Part shown: positions 24,309 to 36,865 of the stretch, piece by piece
Layout of the letters: every line of letters starts with the position of its first letter
Position numbering within the stretch: the stretch's first letter is position 1
Source: Vespa crabro
Lineage: Eukaryota > Arthropoda > Insecta > Hymenoptera > Vespidae
Length of the DNA: 64,000 bases
Direction of reading: 5' to 3'
Assembly: GCF_910589235.1 (NCBI RefSeq)
Contig: NC_060955.1
Location: forward strand, 10,188,837-10,252,836
The notes under the pieces: generated by a model
Seen by the model: the letters and a program-made list of their open reading frames with translations, nothing else
Databases searched by the model: none
What the model was told of the DNA's origin: nothing
Position numbers and translations under genes: made by a program

Positions 24309-27300
24309 TTATATTTTTGTTATATACTTTATTCTTCATCGATAGAATATAAAATCAATGAAATTGAACGAGATTTCAACTTTTCGTTTTTCGACGATAC
24401 GCGTATATGAGCGAAAAATCTCATATACGAACGAAACAATGTTAAAACTTCGATACCAATATAAAATAGATGTTTGATCTTATGAAATGCAATGTTCTGC
24501 ATCGATTGGTAACATTTTTCAAACTGTGGCGCAAGTATTACAAAAGATTTCACGAATTTAACTTCGCATATAGCGAAATTCGCGTATGTCGATTAAGTTT
24601 TTCGATAAAAATCATATGAAAACGACTATTTAAACATAGCAAAAACGTTATTTTCTTGTTATATTCATTATTCTGCATCGATAGAATATAAAATCAATGA
24701 AATTGAACGAGATTTCAACTTTTCGTTTTTCGACGATACGCGTATATGAGCGAAAAATCGTATATACGATGCGAAACAATGTTAAAACTTTGATTCCAAT
24801 ATAAAATAGATGTTTGATCTTATGAAATGCAATGTTCTGCATCGATTGGTAACATTTTTCAAACTGTGGCGCTAGTATTACTAAAGATTTCACGAAATTA
24901 ACTTCGCGTAAAGCGAAATTCGCGTATGTCGATTAAGTTTTTCGATAAAAATCATATGAAAACGCCTATTTAAACATAGCAAACACGTTATATTCTTGTT
25001 ATATTCTTTATTCTGCATCGATAGAATATAAAATCAATGAAATTGAACGAGATTTCAACTTTTCGTTTTTCGACGAAACGCGTATATGAGCGAAAAATCG
25101 TAATACGATGCGAAACAATGTTAAAACTTTGATTCCAATATAAAATAGATGTTTGATCTTATGAAATGCAATGTTCTGAATCGATTGGTAACATTTTTCA
25201 AACTGTGGCGCAAGTATTACTAAAGATTTCACGAAATTAACTTCGCGTATAGCGAAATTCGCGTATGTCGATTAAGTTTTTCGATAAAAATCATATGAAA
25301 ACGCCTATTTAAACATAGCAAACACGTTATATTTTTGTTATATACTTTATTCTTCATCGATAGAATATAAAATCAATGAAATTGAACGAGATTTCAACTT
25401 TTCGTTTTTCGACGATACGCGTATATGAGCGAAAAATCTCATATACGAACGAAACAATGTTAAAACTTCGATACCAATATAAAATAGATGTTTGATCTTA
25501 TGAAATGCAATGTTCTGCATCGATTGGTAACATTTTTCAAACTGTGGCGCAAGTATTACAAAAGATTTCAAGAATTTAACTTCGCATATAGCGAAATTCG
25601 CGTATGTCGATAAAGTTTTTCGATAAAAATCATATGAAAACGACTATTTAAACATAGCAAAAACGTTATTTTCATGTTATATTCTTTATTTTTCATCGAT
25701 AGAATATAAAATCAATGAAATTGAACGAGACATCAACTTTTCGTTTTTCGACGATACGCGTATATGAGCGAAAAATCGTATATACGATGCGAAACAATGT
25801 TAAAACTTCGATTCCAATATAAAATAGATGTTTGATCTTATGAAATGCAATGTTCTGCATCGATTGGTAACATTTTTCATACTGTGGCGCAAGTATTACA
25901 AAAGATTTCACGAATTTAACTTCGCGTATAGCGAAATTCGCGTATGTCGATAAAGTTTTTCGATAAAAATCATATGAAAACGACTATTTAAACATAGCAA
26001 AAACGTTATATTCTTGTTATATTCTTTATTCTGCATCGATAGAATATAAAATCAATGAAATTGAACGAGATATCTACTTTTCGTTTTTCGACGATACGCG
26101 TATATGAGCGAAAAATCTCATATACGAACGAAACAATGTTAAAACTTCGATTCCAATATAAAATAGATGTTTGATCTTATGAAATGCAATGTTCTGCATC
26201 GATTGGTAACATTTTTGAAACTGTGGCGCAACTATTACTAAAGATTTCACGAAATTAACTTCGCGTATAGCGAAATTCGCGTATGTCGGTTAAGTTTTTC
26301 GATAAAAATCATATGAAAACGCCTATTTAAACATAGCAAACACGTTATATTCTTGTTATATTCTTTATTCTGCATCGATAGAATATAAAATCAATGAAAT
26401 TGAACGAGATTTCAACTTTTCGTTTTTCGACGATACGCGTATATGAGCGAAAAATCGTATATACGATGCGAAACAATGTTAAAACTTTGATTCCAATATA
26501 AAATAGATGTTTGATCTTATGGAATGCAATGTTCTGCATCGATTGGTATCATTTTTCAAACTGTGGCGCAAGTATTACTAAAGATTTCACGAAATTAACT
26601 TCGCGTATAGCGAAATTCGCGTATGTCGGTTAAGTTTTTCGATAAAAATCATATGAAAACGCCTATTTAAACATAGCAAACACGTTATATTCTTGTTATA
26701 TTCTTTATTCTGCATCGATAGAATATAAAATCAATGAAATTGAACGAGATTTCAACTTTTCGTTTTTCGACGATACGCGTATATGAGCGAAAAATCGTAT
26801 ATACGATGCGAAACAATGTTAAAACTTTGATTCCAATATAAAATAGATGTTTGATCTTATGGAATGCAATGTTCTGCATCGATTGGTAACATTTTTCAAA
26901 CTGTGGCGCAAGTATTACAAAAGATTTCACGAAATTAACTTCGCGTATAGCGAAATTCGCGTATGTCGATTAAGTTTTTCGATAAAAATCATATGAAAAC
27001 GCCTATTTAAACATAGCAAACACGTTATATTTTTGTTATATACTTTATTCTTCATCGATAGAATATAAAATCAATGAAATTGAACGAGATTTCAACTTTT
27101 CGTTTTTCGACGATACGCGTATATGAGCGAAAAATCTCATATACGAACGAAACAATGTTAAAACTTCGATACCAATATAAAATAGATGTTTGATCTTATG
27201 AAATGCAATGTTCTGCATCGATTGGTAACATTTTTCAAACTGTGGCGCAAGTATTACAAAAGATTTCACGAATTTAACTTCGCATATAGCGAAATTCGCG

Positions 27301-28721
27301 TATGTCGATAAAGTTTTTCGATAAAAATCATATGAAAACGCCTATTTAAACATAGCAAACACGTTATATTCTTGTTATATTCTTTATTCTGCATCGATAG
27401 AATATAAAATCAATGAAATTGAACGAGATATCTACTTTTCGTTTTTCGACGATACGCGTATATGAGCGAAAAATCTCATATACGAACGAAACAATGTTAA
27501 AACTTCGATTCCAATATAAAATAGATGTTTGATCTTATGAAATGCAATGTTCTGCATCGATTGGTAACATTTTTCAAACTGTGGCGCAACTATTACTAAA
27601 GATTTCACGAAATTAACTTCGCGTATAGCGAAATTCGCGTATGTCGGTTAAGTTTTTCGATAAAAATCATATGAAAACGCCTATTTAAACATAGCAAACA
27701 CGTTATATTCTTGTTATATTCTTTATTCTGCATCGATAGAATATAAAATCAATGAAATTGAACGAGATTTCAACTTTTCGTTTTTCGACGATACGCGTAT
27801 ATGAGCGAAAAATCGTATATACGATGCGAAACAATGTTAAAACTTTGATTCCAATATAAAATAGATGTTTGATCTTATGAAATGCAATGTTCTGCATCGA
27901 TTGGTAACATTTTTCAAACTGTGGCGCAAGTATTACAAAAGATTTCACGAAATTAACTTCGCGTATAGCGAAATTCGCGTATGTCGATTAAGTTTTTCGA
28001 TAAAAATCATATGAAAACGCCTATTTAAACATAGCAAACACGTTATTTTCTTGTTATATTCTTTATTCTTCATCGATAGAATATAAAATCAATGAAATTG
28101 AACGAGATATCAACTTTTCGTTTTTCGACGATACGCGTATATGAGCGAAAAATCTCATATACGAACGAAACAATGTTAAAACTTCGATTCCAATATAAAA
28201 TAGATGTTTGATCTTATGAAATGCAATGTTCTGCATCGATTGGTAACATTTTTCAAACTGTGGCGCAAGTATTACTAAAGATTTCACGAAATTAACTTCG
28301 CGTAAAGCGAAATTCGCGTATGTCGATTAAGTTTTTCGATAAAAATCATATGAAAACGCCTATTTAAACATAGCAAACACGTTATATTCTTGTTATATTC
28401 TTTATTCTGCATCGATAGAATATAAAATCAATGAAATTGAACGAGATTTCAACTTTTCGTTTTTCGACGATACGCGTATATGAGCGAAAAATCGTATATA
28501 CGATGCGAAACAATGTTAAAACATTGATTCCAATATAAAATAGATGTTTGATCTTATGAAATGCAATGTTCTGCATCGATTGGTAACATTTTTCAAACTG
28601 TGGCGCAAGTATTACAAAAGATTTCACGAAATTAACTTCGCGTATAGCGAAATTCGCGTATGTCGATTAAGTTTTTCGATAAAAATCATATGAAAACGCC
28701 TATTTAAACATAGCAGACACG
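24309..28721 (+). repeat. Satellite block, monomers 24309-28382
   Basis: Units start at 24309 B, 24648 A, 24988 A', 25327 B, 25666 A (chimeric), 26006 B, 26345 A, 26685 A, 27025 B, 27364 B, 27703 A, 28043 B and 28382 A. Units 24309, 25327 and 27025 share 'gttatatttttg' and 'ttatatacttta' with downstream 'cgcatatagcg'. Unit 24988 is the first unit with the 1-bp deletion 'cgtaatacg'. Unit 25666 has the type A palindrome but the type B flank 'cttcgattcc'. Units 26345 and 26685 share 'cttatggaatg' and are near-identical over much of their length. Confidence 0.86.
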
Positions 28722-31436
28722 TTATATTCTTGTTATATTCTTTATTCTTCATCGATAGAATATAAAATCAATGAAATTGAACGAGATTTCAACTTTTCGT
28801 TTTTCGACGATACGCGTATATGAGCGAAAAATCTCATATACGAACGAAACAATGTTAAAACTTCGATACCAATATAAAATAGATGTTTGATCTTATGGAA
28901 TGCAATGTTCTGCATCGATTGGTATCATTTTTCAAACTGTGGCGCAAGTATTACTAAAGATTTCACGAAATTAACTTCGCGTATAGCGAAATTCGCGTAT
29001 GTCGGTTAAGTTTTTCGATAAAAATCATATGAAAACGCCTATTTAAACATAGCAAACACGTTATATTCTTGTTATATTCTTTATTCTGCATCGATAGAAT
29101 ATAAAATCAATGAAATTGAACGAGATTTAAACTTTTCGTTTTTCGACGATACGCTTATATGAGCGAAAAATCGTATATAAAATGCGAAACAATGTTAAAA
29201 CTTTGATTCCAATATAAAATAGATGTTTGATCTTATGAAATGCAATGTTCTGCATCGATTGGTATCATTTTTCAAACTGTGGTTCAAGTATTACTAAAGA
29301 TTTCACGAATTTAACTTCGCGTATAGCGAAATTCGCGTATGTCGATTAAGTTTTTCGATATAAATCATATGAAAACACCTATTTAAACATAGCAAACAAG
29401 TTATATTCTTGTTATATTCTTTATTCTGCATCGATAGAATATAAAATCAATGAAATTGAACGAGATTTCAACTTTTCGTTTTTCGACGATACGCGTATAT
29501 GAGCGAAAAATCGTATATACGATGCGAAACAATGTTAAAACTTTGATTCCAATATAAAATAGATGTTTGATCTTATGAAATGCAATGTTCTGCATCGATT
29601 GGTAACATTTTTCAAACTGTGGCGCAAGTATTACATAAGATTTCACGAATTTAACTTCGCGTATAGCGAAATTCGCGTATGTCGATAAAGTTTTTCGATA
29701 AAAATCATATGAAAACGACTATTTAAACATAGCAAAAACGTTATTTTCATGTTATATTCTTTATTCTTCATCGATAGAATATAAAATCAATGAAATTGAA
29801 CGAGATATCAACTTTTCGTTTTTCGACGATACGCGTATATGAGCGAAAAATCTCATATACGAACGAAACAATGTTAAAACTTCGATTCCAATATAAAATA
29901 GATGTTTGATCTTATGAAATGCAATGTTCTGCATCGATTGGTAACATTTTTCAAACTGTGGCGCAAGTATTACTAAAGATTTCACGAAATTAACTTCGCG
30001 TATAGCGAAATTCGCGTATGTCGATTAAGTTTTTCGATAAAAATCATATGAAAACGCCTATTTAAACATAGCAAACACGTTATATTTTTGTTATATACTT
30101 TATTCTTCATCGATAGAATATAAAATCAATGAAATTGAACGAGATTTCAACTTTTCGTTTTTCGACGATACGCGTATATGAGCGAAAAATCGTATATACG
30201 ATGCGAAACAATGTTAAAACTTTGATTCCAATATAAAATAGATGTTTGATCTTATGAAATGCAATGTTCTGCATCGATTGGTAACATTTTTCAAACTGTG
30301 GCGCAAGTATTACATAAGATTTCACGAATTTAACTTCGCGTATAGCGAAATTCCCGTATGTCGATAAAGTTTTTCGATAAAAATCATATGAAAACGACTA
30401 TTTAAACATAGCAAAAACGTTATTTTCATGTTATATTCTTTATTCTTCATCGATAGAATATAAAATCAATGAAATTGAACGAGATATCAACTTTTCGTTT
30501 TTCGACGATACGCGTATATGAGCGAAAAATCTCATATACGAACGAAACAATGTTAAAACTTCGATTCCAATATAAAATAGATGTTTGATCTTATGAAATG
30601 CAATGTTCTGCATCGATTGGTAACATTTTTCAAACTGTGGCGCAAGTATTACTAAAGATTTCACGAAATTAACTTCGCGTATAGCGAAATTCGCGTATGT
30701 CGATTAAGTTTTTCGATAAAAATCATATGAAAACGCCTATTAAAACATAGCAAACACGTTATATTCTTGTTATATTCTTTATTCTGCATCGATAGAATAT
30801 AAAATCAATGAAATTCAACGAGATATCTACATTTCGTTTTTCGACGATACGCGTATATGAGCGAAAAATCTCATATACGAACGAAACAATGTTAAAACTT
30901 CGATTCCAATATAAAATAGATGTTTGATCTTATGAAATGCAATGTTCTGCATCGATTGGTAACATTTTTCAAACTGTGGCGCAACTATTACTAAAGATTT
31001 CACGAAATTAACTTCGCGTATAGCGAAATTCGCGTATGTCGGATAAGTTTTTCGATAAAAATCATATGAAAACGCCTATTTAAACATAGCAAACACGTTA
31101 TATTCTTGTTATATTCTTTATTCTGCATCGATAGAATATAAAATCAATGAAATTGAACGAGATTTCAACTTTTCGTTTTTCGACGATACGCGTATATGAG
31201 CGAAAAATCTCATATACGAACGAAACAATGTTAAAACTTCGATACCAATATAAAATAGATGTTTGATCTTATGAAATGCAATGTTCTGCATCGATTGGTA
31301 ACATTTTTCAAACTGTGGCGCAAGTATTACAAAAGATTTCACGAATTTAACTTCGCATATAGCGAAATTCGCGTATGTCGATAAAGTTTTTCGATAAAAA
31401 TCATATGAAAACGACTATTTAAACATAGCAAAAACG
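28722..31436 (+). repeat. Copy of 22951-24.4 kb followed by related units
   Basis: Units start at 28722 B, 29061 A, 29401 A, 29741 B, 30080 A, 30420 B, 30759 B and 31098 B. Similarity to 22951 onward (offset about 5771) persists into unit 30080, whose 'gttatatttttg' and 'ttatatacttta' match 24309. It breaks near 30190, where 30080 becomes type A and 24309 type B. Units 29741-30758 recur as a trimer at 32455-33472 (offset 2714), including the rare 'aaattcccgtatg'. Unit 30759 has 'gaaattcaacg' and 'ctacatttcg'. Confidence 0.87.
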
Positions 31437-34150
31437 TTATTTTCATGTTATATTCTTTATTCTTCATCGATAGAATATAAAATCAATGAAATTGAACGAG
31501 ATATCAACTTTTCGTTTTTCGACGATACGCGTATATGAGCGAAAAATCTCATATACGAACGAAACAATGTTAAAACTTCGATTCCAATATAAAATAGATG
31601 TTTGATCTTATGAAATGCAATGTTCTGCATCGATTGGTATCATTTTTCAAACTGTGGCGCAAGTATTACTAAAGATTTCACGAAATTAACTTCGCGTATA
31701 GCGAAATTCGCGTATGTCGGTTAAGTTTTTCGATAAAAATCATATGAAAACTCCTATTTAAACATAGCAAACACGTTATATTCTTGTTATATTCTTTATT
31801 CTGCATCGATAGAATATAAAATCAATGAAATTGAACGAGATTTCAACTTTTCGTTTTTCGACGATACGCGTATATGAGCGAAAAATCGTATATACGATGC
31901 GAAACAATGTTAAAACTTTGATTCCAATATAAAATAGATGTTTGATCTTATGAAATGCAATGTTCTGCATCGATTGGTAACATTTTTCAAACTGTGGCGC
32001 AAGTATTACAAACGATTTCACGAATTTAACTTCGCGTAAAGCGAAATTCGCGTATGTCGATTAAGTTTTTCGATAAAAATCATATGAAAACGCCTATTTA
32101 AACATAGCAAAAACGTTATTTTCTTGTTATATTCTTTATTCTTCATCGATAGAATATAAATCAATGAAATTGAACGAGATTTCAACTTTTCGTTTTTCGA
32201 CGAAACGCGTATGTGAGCGAAAAATCGTATATACGATGCGAAACAATGTTAAAACTTTGATTCCAATATAAAATAGATGTTTGATCTTATGAAATGCAAT
32301 GTTCTGCATCGATTGGTAACATTTTTCAAACTGTGGCGCAAGTATTACATAAGATTTCACGAATTTAACTTCGCGTATAGCGAAATTCGCGTATGTCGAT
32401 AAAGTTTTTCGATAAAAATCATATGAAAACGACCATTTAAACATAGCAAAAACGTTATTTTCATGTTATATTCTTTATTCTTCATCGATAGAATATAAAA
32501 TCAATGAAATTGAACGAGATATCAACTTTTCGTTTTTCGACGATACGCGTATATGAGCGAAAAATCCCATATACGAACGAAACAATATTAAAACTTCGAT
32601 TCCAATATAAAATAGATGTTTGATCTTATGAAATGCAATGTTCTGCATCGATTGGTAACATTTTTCAAACTGTGGCGCAAGTATTACTAAAGATTTCACG
32701 AAATTAACTTCGCGTATAGCGAAATTCGCGTATGTCGATTAAGTTTTTCGATAAAAATCATATGAAAACGCCTATTTAAACATAGCAAACACGTTATATT
32801 TTTGTTATATACTTTATTCTTCATCGATAGAATATAAAATCAATGAAATTGAACGAGATTTCAACTTTTCGTTTTTCGACGATACGCGTATATGAGCAAA
32901 AAATCGTATATACGATGCGAAACAATGTTAAAACTTTGATTCCAATATAAAATAGATGTTTGATCTTATGAAATGCAATGTTCTGCATCGATTGGTAACA
33001 TTTTTCAAACTGTGGCGCAAGTATTACATAAGATTTCACGAATTTAACTTCGCGTATAGCGAAATTCCCGTATGTCGATAAAGTTTTTCGATAAAAATCA
33101 TATGAAAACGACTATTTAAACATAGCAAAAACGTTATTTTCATGTTATATTCTTTATTCTTCATCGATAGAATATAAAATCAATGAAATTGAACGAGATA
33201 TCAACTTTTCGTTTTTCGACGATACGCGTATATGAGCGAAAAATCTCATATACGAACGAAACAATGTTAAAACTTCGATTCCAATATAAAATAGATGTTT
33301 GATCTTATGAAATGCAATGTTCTGCATCGATTGGTAACATTTTTCAAACTGTGGCGCAAGTATTACTAAAGATTTCACGAAATTAACTTCGCGTATAGCG
33401 AAATTCGCGTATGTCGATTAAGTTTTTCGATAAAAATCATATGAAAACGCCTATTTAAACATAGCAAACACGTTATATTTTTGTTATATACTTTATTCTT
33501 CATCGATAGAATATAAAATCAATGAAATTGAACGAGATTTCAACTTTTCGTTTTTCGACGATACGCGTATATGAGCGAAAAATCTCATATACGAACGAAA
33601 CAATGTTAAAACTTCGATACCAATATAAAATAGATGTTTGATCTTATGAAATGCAATGTTCTGCATCGATTGGTAACATTTTTCAAACTGTGGCGCAAGT
33701 ATTACAAAAGATTTCACGAATTTAACTTCGCATATAGCGAAATTCGCGTATGTCGATAAAGTTTTTCGATAAAAATCATATGAAAACGACTATTTAAACA
33801 TAGCAAAAACGTTATTTTCATGTTATATTCTTTATTCTACATCGATAGAATATAAAATCAATGAAATTGAACGAGATATCAACTTTTCGTTTTTCGACGA
33901 TACGCGTATATGAGCGAAAAATCTCATATACGAACGAAACAATGTTAAAACTTCGATTCCAATATAAAATAGATGTTTGATCTTATGAAATGCAATGTTC
34001 TGCATCGATTGGTATCATTTTTCAAACTGTGGCGCAAGTATTACTAAAGATTTCACGAAATTAACTTCGCGTATAGCGAAATTCGCGTATGTCGGTTAAG
34101 TTTTTCGATAAAAATCATATGAAAACTCCTATTTAAACATAGCAAACACG
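31437..34150 (+). repeat. Satellite block with nested copies, monomers 31437-33812
   Basis: Units start at 31437 B, 31776 A, 32116 A, 32455 B, 32794 A, 33134 B, 33473 B and 33812 B. From 31437 to about 32.3 kb it matches 33812 to about 34.68 kb (offset 2375, seven units), sharing 'gaaaactcc', 'acaaacgattt' and the one-base loss 'aatataaatcaatg'. Units 32455-33472 copy 29741-30758. Private variants include 'aatcccatatacg' and 'acaatattaaaac' in 32455, 'gagcaaaaaatcg' in 32794 and 'ttctacatcg' in 33812. Confidence 0.87.
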
Positions 34151-36865
34151 TTATATTCTTGTTATATTCTTTATTCTGCATCGATAGAATATAAAATCAA
34201 TGAAATTGAACGAGATTTCAACTTTTCGTTTTTCGACGATACGCGTATATGAGCGAAAAATCGTATATACGATGCGAAACAATGTTAAAACTTTGATTCC
34301 AATATAAAATAGATGTTTGATCTTATGAAATGCAATGTTCTGCATCGATTGGTAACATTTTTCAAACTGTGGCGCAAGTATTACAAACGATTTCACGAAT
34401 TTAACTTCGCGTAAAGCGAAATTCGCGTATGTCGATTAAGTTTTTCGATAAAAATCATATGAAAACGCCTATTTAAACATAGCAAAAACGTTATTTTCTT
34501 GTTATATTCTTTATTCTTCATCGATAGAATATAAATCAATGAAATTGAACGAGATTTCAACTTTTCGTTTTTCGACGAAACGCGTATATGAGCGAAAAAT
34601 CGTATATACGATGCGAAACAATGTTAAAACTTTGATTCCAATATAAAATAGATGTTTGATCTTATGAAATGCAATGTTCTGAATCGATTGGTAACATTTT
34701 TCAAACTGTGGCGCAAGTATTACTAAAGATTTCACGAAATTAACTTCGCGTATAGCGAAATTCGCGTATGTCGATTAAGTTTTTCGATAAAAATCATATG
34801 AAAACGCCTAATTAAACATAGCAAACACGTTATATTCTTGTTATATTCTTTATTCTGCATCGATAGAATATAAAATCAATGAAATTTAACGAGATATCTA
34901 CTTTTCGTTTTTCGACGATACGCGTATATGAGCGAAAAATCTCATATACGAACGAAACAATGTTAAAACTTCGATTCCAATATAAAATAGATGTTTGATC
35001 TTATGAAATGCAATGTTCTGCATCGATTGGTAACATTTTTCAAACTGTGGCGCAACTATTACTAAAGATTTCACGAAATTAACTTCGCGTATAGCGAAAT
35101 TCGCGTATGTCGGTTAAGTTTTTCGATAAAAATCATATGAAAACGCCTATTTAAACATAGCAAACACGTTATATTCTTGTTATATTCTTTATTCTGCATC
35201 GATAGAATATAAAATCAATGAAATTGAACGAGATTTCACCTTTTCGTTTTTCGACGATACGCGTATATGAGCGAAAAATCTCATATACGAACGAAACAAT
35301 GTTAAAACTTCGATTCCAATATAAAATAGATGTTTGATCTTATGAAATGCAATGTTCTGCATCGATTGGTAACATTTTTCAAACTGTGGCGCAAGTATTA
35401 CAAAAGATTTCACGAATTTAACTTCGCGTATTGCGAAATTCTGCGTATGTCGATTAAGTTTTTCGATAAAAATCATATGAAAACGACTATTTAAACATAG
35501 CAAAAACGTTATTTTCTTGTTATATTCTTTATTCTTCATCGATAGAATATAAAATCAATGAAATTGAACGAGATATCAACTTTTCGTTTTTCGACGATAC
35601 GCGATTATGAGCGAAAAATCTCATATACGAACGAAACAATGTTAAAACCTCGATTCCAATATAAAATAGATGTTTGATCTTATGACATGCAATGTTCAGC
35701 ATCGATTGGTAACATTTTTCAAACTGTGGCGCAAGTATTACTAAAGATTTCACGAAATTAACTTCGCGTATAGCGAAATTCGCGTATGTCGATTAAGTTT
35801 TTCGATAAAAATCATATGAAAACGCCTATTTAAACATAGCAAACACGTTATATTCTTGTTATATTCTTTATTCTGCATCGATAGAATATAAAATCAATGA
35901 AATTGAACGAGATTTCAACTTTTCGTTTTTCGACGATACGCGTATATGAGCGAAAAATCGTATATACGATGCGAAACAATGTTAAAACTTTGATTCCAAT
36001 ATAAAATAGATGTTTGATCTTATGAAATGCAATGTTCTGCATCGATTGGTAACATTTTTCAAACTGTGGCGCAAGTATTACAAACGATTTCACGAATTTA
36101 ACTTCGCGTAAAGCGAAATTCGCGTATGTCGATTAAGTTTTTCGATAAAAATCATATGAAAACGCCTATTTAAACATAGCAAAAACGTTATTTTCTTGTT
36201 ATATTCTTTATTCTTCATCGATAGAATATAAATCAATGAAATTGAACGAGATTTCAACTTTTCGTTTTTCGACGAAACGCGTATATGAGCGAAAAATCGT
36301 ATATACGATGCGAAACAATGTTAAAACTTTGATTCCAATATAAAATAGATGTTTGATCTTATGAAATGCAATGTTCTGAATCGATTGGTAACATTTTTCA
36401 AACTGTGGCGCAAGTATTACTAAAGATTTCACGAAATTAACTTCGCGTATAGCGAAATTCGCGTATGTCGATTAAGTTTTTCGATAAAAATCATATGAAA
36501 ACGCCTAATTAAACATAGCAAACACGTTATATTCTTGTTATATTCTTTATTCTGCATCGATAGAATATAAAATCAATGAAATTGAACGAGATATCTACTT
36601 TTCGTTTTTCGACGATACGCGTATATGAGCGAAAAATCTCATATACGAACGAAACAATGTTAAAACTTCGATTCCAATATAAAATAGATGTTTGATCTTA
36701 TGAAATGCAATGTTCTGAATCGATTGGTAACATTTTTCAAACTGTGCCGCAAGTATTACTAAAGATTTCACGAAATTAACTTCGCGTATAGCGAAATTCG
36801 CGTATGTCGATTAAGTTTTTCGATAAAAATCATATGAAAACGCCTATTTAAACATAGCAAACACG
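34151..36865 (+). repeat. Mosaic block: trimer copied at 1697 bp around an imported segment
   Basis: Units start at 34151 A, 34491 A, 34830 B, 35169 B, 35509 B, 35848 A, 36188 A and 36527 B. Units 34151-35168 recur at 35848-36865, sharing 'acaaacgattt', 'aatataaatcaatg', 'gaatcgattgg' and 'cctaattaaac'. Units 34491-35508 match 21932-22950 ('gatttcacc', 'ttctgcgtatg'), and 35509 matches 21254 ('gcgattatgag', 'gacatgcaatg'). The order of the distant copies is changed, since 35509 follows 35169 while 21254 lies before 21932. That shows more than one exchange. Confidence 0.87.
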
